This document shows, one piece after another, positions 59,401 through 64,000 of a stretch of DNA of 64,000 bases (the stretch's first letter is position 1; the number at the start of each line of letters is the position of its first letter). The notes under the pieces were generated by a model. It had not been told where the DNA came from. It saw nothing but the letters and a program-made list of their open reading frames with translations, and searched no databases. The DNA is taken from assembly GCA_947396885.1 (NCBI GenBank), contig OX377205.1, positions 27,715,899 to 27,779,898 on the forward strand, in the 5' to 3' direction. A program made the translations under genes and the position numbers. This DNA is from Heligmosomoides polygyrus polygyrus (Eukaryota; Nematoda; Chromadorea; Rhabditida; Heligmosomidae).

Positions 59401-60620
59401 CACAGACTAACTTGCGGTGGTGTTCGTTTCAAGTTGCATCCTTTCCGGACAAGAACGCTGCCAACTAGCCAACCCAATTTTGACGGAGAACAATTGATAA
59501 ATGAGTAAAGCCATATAATTGTGATAGTTTAATTATGAAATTACGGAAAACAAAGAATTAGTTTGGTTTTCGGCCCGCACCGGCCCATAGACGAAAACCA
59601 AACAGACAGTGAGTATCCTTCCCTCTGTGCTCATCAGTAAGTAAGGGGAAGGAAGAAGGAGTTGCTGCTGTAAACTAACCTGAGCTCCTCCTGCTGAAGT
59701 TGGACTTGGCGAGCAACAATTGAAGGCAAAGAAGCAAGTTCAAGATGTTATAGAGAATTAATGCTATAAAGATACCACCAGAAATAAATAAACCTTAAAT
59801 GAAAGGAATATGTAGGAAGGGTAGCAGTAAATGCAGTGGCACGGAGAGCGCAACGTGACTCAACGAGGAGATCCACCATGGGGAAGGGAGTGGATTAGTA
59901 GAAAAGGGGGAATGGTTGTTAGGGAAGGATTTAGTTAAGGTGAAGGAGGAAATGATGAAGAGGTAGACTTCCACGCCGAACCATCAAACGCCCTCCAGTC
60001 CACCACCACGAGCACAATAAGTTAGGGAGTATGTTTTTATAGTTTATGTACAGGGATTTTAAGAGTGATAAAATTAATGAACCGGTGAAAACAACACTAA
60101 TCAATGCATTCACGTAACCAGTCCTTTATCTGAATTTTTGTGTGACCTAGATCGTATTTATATTGGATAAATTTGTTTCTATGAGTGCATTTAAATAACG
60201 AGCAATTGAAAAAGTTACTGTCATATCCTGACTCGAACAGTTGCCTTTTAGTATGTAGTGTGCCTTTTAATACCTAGAGGAAGCTCAAACATTGAATCGA
60301 TTAGGAATATCACAAGAACGAGGGCGACAAATGGTGATTGTTCAAAGAGCGATCCTGGAAAGCCCTTTCTTGTCAAAAAAGGTCGCGATAGATTCACCCA
60401 ACCTAAACTTGAAAGTGTGTCTAGGATGTTTGTTTAAACGGCGAAAATTAACACTGCTGCAAGGATCTCCCCTTTTTAAATAAATAGTAGAATATGTTCC
60501 ACTTTTACAAATTCCTTAATCCTTCCGAGTTAGCGGTTTCGATCGTTTACTATGGATTTGCACAGTCTCACAATGCAATAGTTTCCAAATATCGAACATG
60601 CAAAAAAGAAACAATAATAC
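59401..60620. other. Intergenic, nothing recognised
   Basis: A purine-rich stretch (59820-59960) on the + strand, otherwise AT-rich DNA. No gene supported. Confidence 0.35.
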
Positions 60621-60627
60621 TGCTTCT

Positions 60628-60915
60628 TGGGCACGTGTAGCGCAGTCAGAGGAGGTGCCGGCTGTCGCGCGCATCCGATATCATGTTCTTTGTTCGGATT
60701 TTCCGTCCAGCCAACCAAGCCTTCCATCCCTCCGGGCTCGGTGAATTGGTACCAGACTTGTCTGGGAAGGATAAAGCGCTGACTTGTTCATCGGCTGGCC
60801 ACCGCACGTCATTGTATGGCCAAATACGCGTTGAAATCGCCTCCACGACGTAGAAGTAGAGTGCATAGCGCGTCCCAAAAGGGAGCTGAGTAACGCTATC
60901 CTTTATTCGTATCCG
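60628..60915 (+). repeat. SINE family 1 copy
   Basis: Box A TAGCGCAGTCAG near 60638 (one mismatch), box B-like TTGTTCGGATTTTCC near 60690, full body and a tail GCTATCCTTTATTCG. No clear target duplication. Confidence 0.82.
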
Positions 60916-60935
60916 TACTCCGGGGCTTCTCTCCC

Positions 60936-61053
60936 TCGGATGGCGAGGGAATCCAGCAAAAATGTCATTTGTGGACCCACAAGCGAAAAGTAAACTTGAA
61001 AACGAGGTCGAGCCGACTCCTTCGGATGGCGAGGAATTTCAGCAAAAATGTCA
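60936..61053 (+). repeat. Local duplication of a 30-base segment
   Basis: TCGGATGGCGAGG followed by a CAGCAAAAATGTCA end occurs at about 60936-60966 and again at about 61020-61052. The second unit lies in a frame from 60962 (MSFVDPQAKSKLENEVEPTP) that reads like protein but has no partner exon. Confidence 0.65.
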
Positions 61054-61133
61054 GCTGCTTAGACGCGATGTCGTGTTTTCATTGGCTAGCGCTGCAGAAT
61101 TTTTGCTTTTTTGCACTGTTATGTATGTGCGGG

Positions 61134-61436
61134 CGCGTGGAGCGCAGCCAGAAGAGGCGCCGGCTGTCGCCTGCACCCGATACCAAGTTCCTGGTTCGGA
61201 TTTCCCTTCCAGGCCAACCAAGCCTTCCATCCCTCCGGAGTCGGTAAATTGATACCAGACTTGTCTGGGAAGGATAAAGCGCCGACTTGTTCATCGGCTG
61301 GCCACCGCTGGTCATTGTATGGCAAAGTACGCATTCATCTCGCCTCCACGACATCCCGTAGAAGTAGAATGCGTGGCGCATCCCAAAAGGGATTGAATAA
61401 CGCCGTCCCTTATTCTTAATTTTTATCCTTTATGTG
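61134..61436 (+). repeat. SINE family 1 copy with target duplication
   Basis: Box A-like GAGCGCAGCCAG, box B-like GGTTCGGATTTCC, complete body, tail ending TTTATCCTTTA. It is flanked by TGTGCGGG at 61126-61133 and 61437-61444. Confidence 0.82.
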
Positions 61437-61444
61437 TGTGCGGG

Positions 61445-64000
61445 AGATAACGTGCAACTGAGTGATTCCATAGTGAACCATCGGAGTTTCTATATTGGTA
61501 GATTGAAGGACTTTGCAAAAATAGAGCATTCTTTCCAACTATTTGAAAGGTACGTATTCTTTCAGTGGAGCTCAATCATTTTCGTCGATCAGACATGGAC
61601 TGAGTCCCTTCCCTGGTAAGCGTATTCCCCATCCGAACAAGCCATCCACTCTCAGAAGCTCACCACCTCCACTAATCTGGCTCAAGCATTGCCCGGAACC
61701 ACCTTACGCACTTTATGATAGGTTTAACTGTTATGATCCAACTTGCTCTGCACATATTGGATAGGCCGGAATTCGACAGGTCTTAGAAAGGACAGAACGG
61801 ACGGGTTGCTTTTCCACAGCCAGCTTCCTATTTTCGATCTCAGCGTTCATGCGCAAGACACTTTGAGTTTACATCGGTTTCGACGGTTTCGAAACCCGAA
61901 GCGGCCTCATTCTCACGGGCGGAAGAAAAGTGCGAAAAGGCTGTTCGGTCCGAAATGCGTTTTCTGCCGCAATGGCTCGCCGTATATCTAACGCTCAGGG
62001 GTGGAGAAAAACCCCGCAGCTCGTCGGAGCGAAGGACGCCTGCCAAAGGACGTGATTATGCCTGCGAAGGAGAACCAGACAGCCATTAGCGTAAGACGTC
62101 TTCAAGGCGTTGCGCTATGCGAAGCTGTAATTTGGCCGAGAGAAGAACTAATGAGACAAGTCGAGTTCTTGTGGTCATAAATTAGAACTGAACGAAACTT
62201 CAAAGGAAGAAACAGAAAAAGAGAACATTCCGAACGTGTAGAAGGTTGTCTCATGGATCAGGAACGTCGAGTAAAACGTGTACCACAACTGCAGCATTTC
62301 CATGAAAATCCGATGTTGTATGGAAAGAACTGGTTCTACACTACTGTAAACTGCTGCTCGAAGCTGAGTGGAGGTCTCAGCGTGCTTATAACACGATTTT
62401 TTCGGTCTTTAATGTTACAGAGTACAATCGTCCGTATCTAAAGTGCCCCCTTCCATCCGCTTAGAGTAGGAGAGAGTGTTTCGCACAAAAATAGACAGAA
62501 ATGAGACCAATAACGGGATGGATAAAGGTATGGATGTCGTCTAACGAGAGCTTTCCTACAGGACACGCATGGTTTTATGGGCGAGCGGCGTATCTCTAAT
62601 CGACAAAGGCTAGCCTGTTCCACATCCTGCCAGAGGTTAAAAACGAGATAGAAAAGCGAATATGGCACCCTGTCGGGGCCAAAATGCACTGTACATTGAT
62701 AAAAATGCCCGCGACGCTATACACTCGGCCACCCAATCGCTGTAGGTTTCCTGCTCGATGTCGCTCCTGAATGTACATTCTCACGTCTACTAGGAATTAT
62801 TCAAAAAAATTCTTGTGTTCTTTGCCATTTTCGGCTTACCCAGAGGTCCACAAGAAATTTGAAAACAACAACGGTGCTCACCTGACAAGGCCCTACAATA
62901 CCATCTAGGCCGCTTTAAGAATCACTGCGGTCATTACGTTGATCATCCTCGTAAGAAAAAATTGCGACGTTTTTTTTCAAGAGCCATTCGAGTTGCTCAA
63001 CTCTATTGGAGATTTGCCTGCCAGAAGATAGAGCTTGAGCTGGTGAACTCTAATATATGTTTCTTGATTCGAAATATGGAGAGATATGAAGGGAGTTGTG
63101 AAAAAGCGCAGCTCCTTCTTTTTCGCACCTTTTCGCCCAAAAACCAAAAACGGGCCCCATATCCGTGCCTCGCTCTTGAGCGATTCGTGCAATCTTGCAG
63201 CATTACTAACCTACAAAAATCAGTTTTCATAAAAAATAAAGTCTGTTAAAATCCAGATTCTGTTGCGCGCCTTTACGGCATGAAGATATTCATCACTTCC
63301 GCGCGTTCATTACCGTCTCCAGACCGTCCAGTAACGTCCTTGGTTTGTGCTATTCGGTGCTTCTAACCCTCATGTTGCTCCGCAACCGCCCTCATGCTCA
63401 ACAGCACTCGTTACGGAACATCGCTGACCCCCCTCCCTTCCGAATTCAGACGCTTGCTACGCGACGTCGGTGATACTTCGTTTGCATTCAGACGTTCGTT
63501 TCATAACCTCAGGAACATGCCTTCCGAAACCGGATGTCTGGTCCCCTCGCTCGCTCCTTATTAATGGATCTCCTTGCTGGTCCACACTTACTGGTCGCTT
63601 TTATCTCTATCCATATTGAGCCCTCTTATTGCCCCAACCTTCCAGATTCCTGTATCACATCCTTGCTATCCCTATCGACACCCCTCACAAGTTCCTTCTT
63701 GCTGGTTCCATCATCCTAGTTGCACCTCCTGGTCCCCTTTCCTTCTCTTGCCGCTCTCTTGGCTCTCATCTAGAGGCATCTCTTACTGCCCTCCTCCTTT
63801 TAGTAGCCGCTCATGGAGATGTCGGGGACACGTCTTCTGAAAGCGGACGCCCAGAAACGCGCAGTTGTGTCAAGCAGGAAGAGCCCGCGCTTCCACTGCT
63901 TCAGCAACATGCCACGTTGAATGGCACATCTTGCCCGCGTGGGACCGATCCGATGCTGGAAAGATCACTCAAACGTCGTCGACGGTTATCTCAACTATAC
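61445..64000. other. Right end of the window, no supported gene
   Basis: Contains short frames on both strands without domains. A pyrimidine-rich plus strand occupies 63520-63760. The - strand segment 62790-62440 has a protein-like stretch (SDIEQETYSDWVAEC) but is soon broken. I see no RNA gene or known repeat. Confidence 0.35.

Overview
This is nematode DNA, most likely from a strongylid (hookworm-like) genome. The evidence is a cuticle collagen gene with very short introns, AT-rich intergenic DNA, and a dense load of nematode-type mobile elements: mariner and Tc1-like DNA transposons, RTE and CR1/Jockey-like LINEs, a BEL/Pao LTR element, and two families that look like tRNA-derived SINEs. 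The species cannot be fixed from sequence alone.

Only three host genes are well supported. A cuticle collagen lies on the + strand at 1160-2312. A proline-rich, probably secreted or structural protein lies on the - strand at about 9427-10573. A previously fragmented multi-exon membrane protein gene lies on the - strand at 32219-34393; I assembled it from splice signals and reading phase. Nearly everything else is repeat-derived.

Layout. 1-10.6 kb: collagen, mariner remnants, two SINE copies and the proline-rich gene. 10.6-14.9 kb: a degenerate TIR transposon, two SINE family 2 copies and AT-rich DNA. 14.9-28.9 kb: copy A of a large direct duplication, carrying a 5.4 kb BEL/Pao element and an internally deleted LINE. 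28.9-31.3 kb: the 5' (endonuclease) half of an RTE element, a 200-base N gap, a SINE and an internally deleted Tc1/mariner element. 32.2-34.4 kb: the membrane protein gene. 36.3-37.8 kb: a GC-rich foldback-like element and palindromes. 37.85-47.4 kb: copy B of the duplication, with an RTE reverse transcriptase half inside it but without the BEL and LINE insertions. 48-64 kb: LINE, SINE and mariner fossils, with a 147-base hairpin at 56.2 kb.

The two duplicate copies work as a natural before/after experiment. Copy B holds the empty site of the BEL insertion, which in copy A has a 5-base target duplication and nearly identical 171-base LTRs. The same comparison dates the LINE and RTE insertions relative to the duplication. 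The copies could be a true segmental duplication or two divergent haplotypes placed in tandem by the assembler; the N gap between them keeps the second option open. No CRISPR, operon or bacterial-type system is present, and I found no convincing new multi-gene system.
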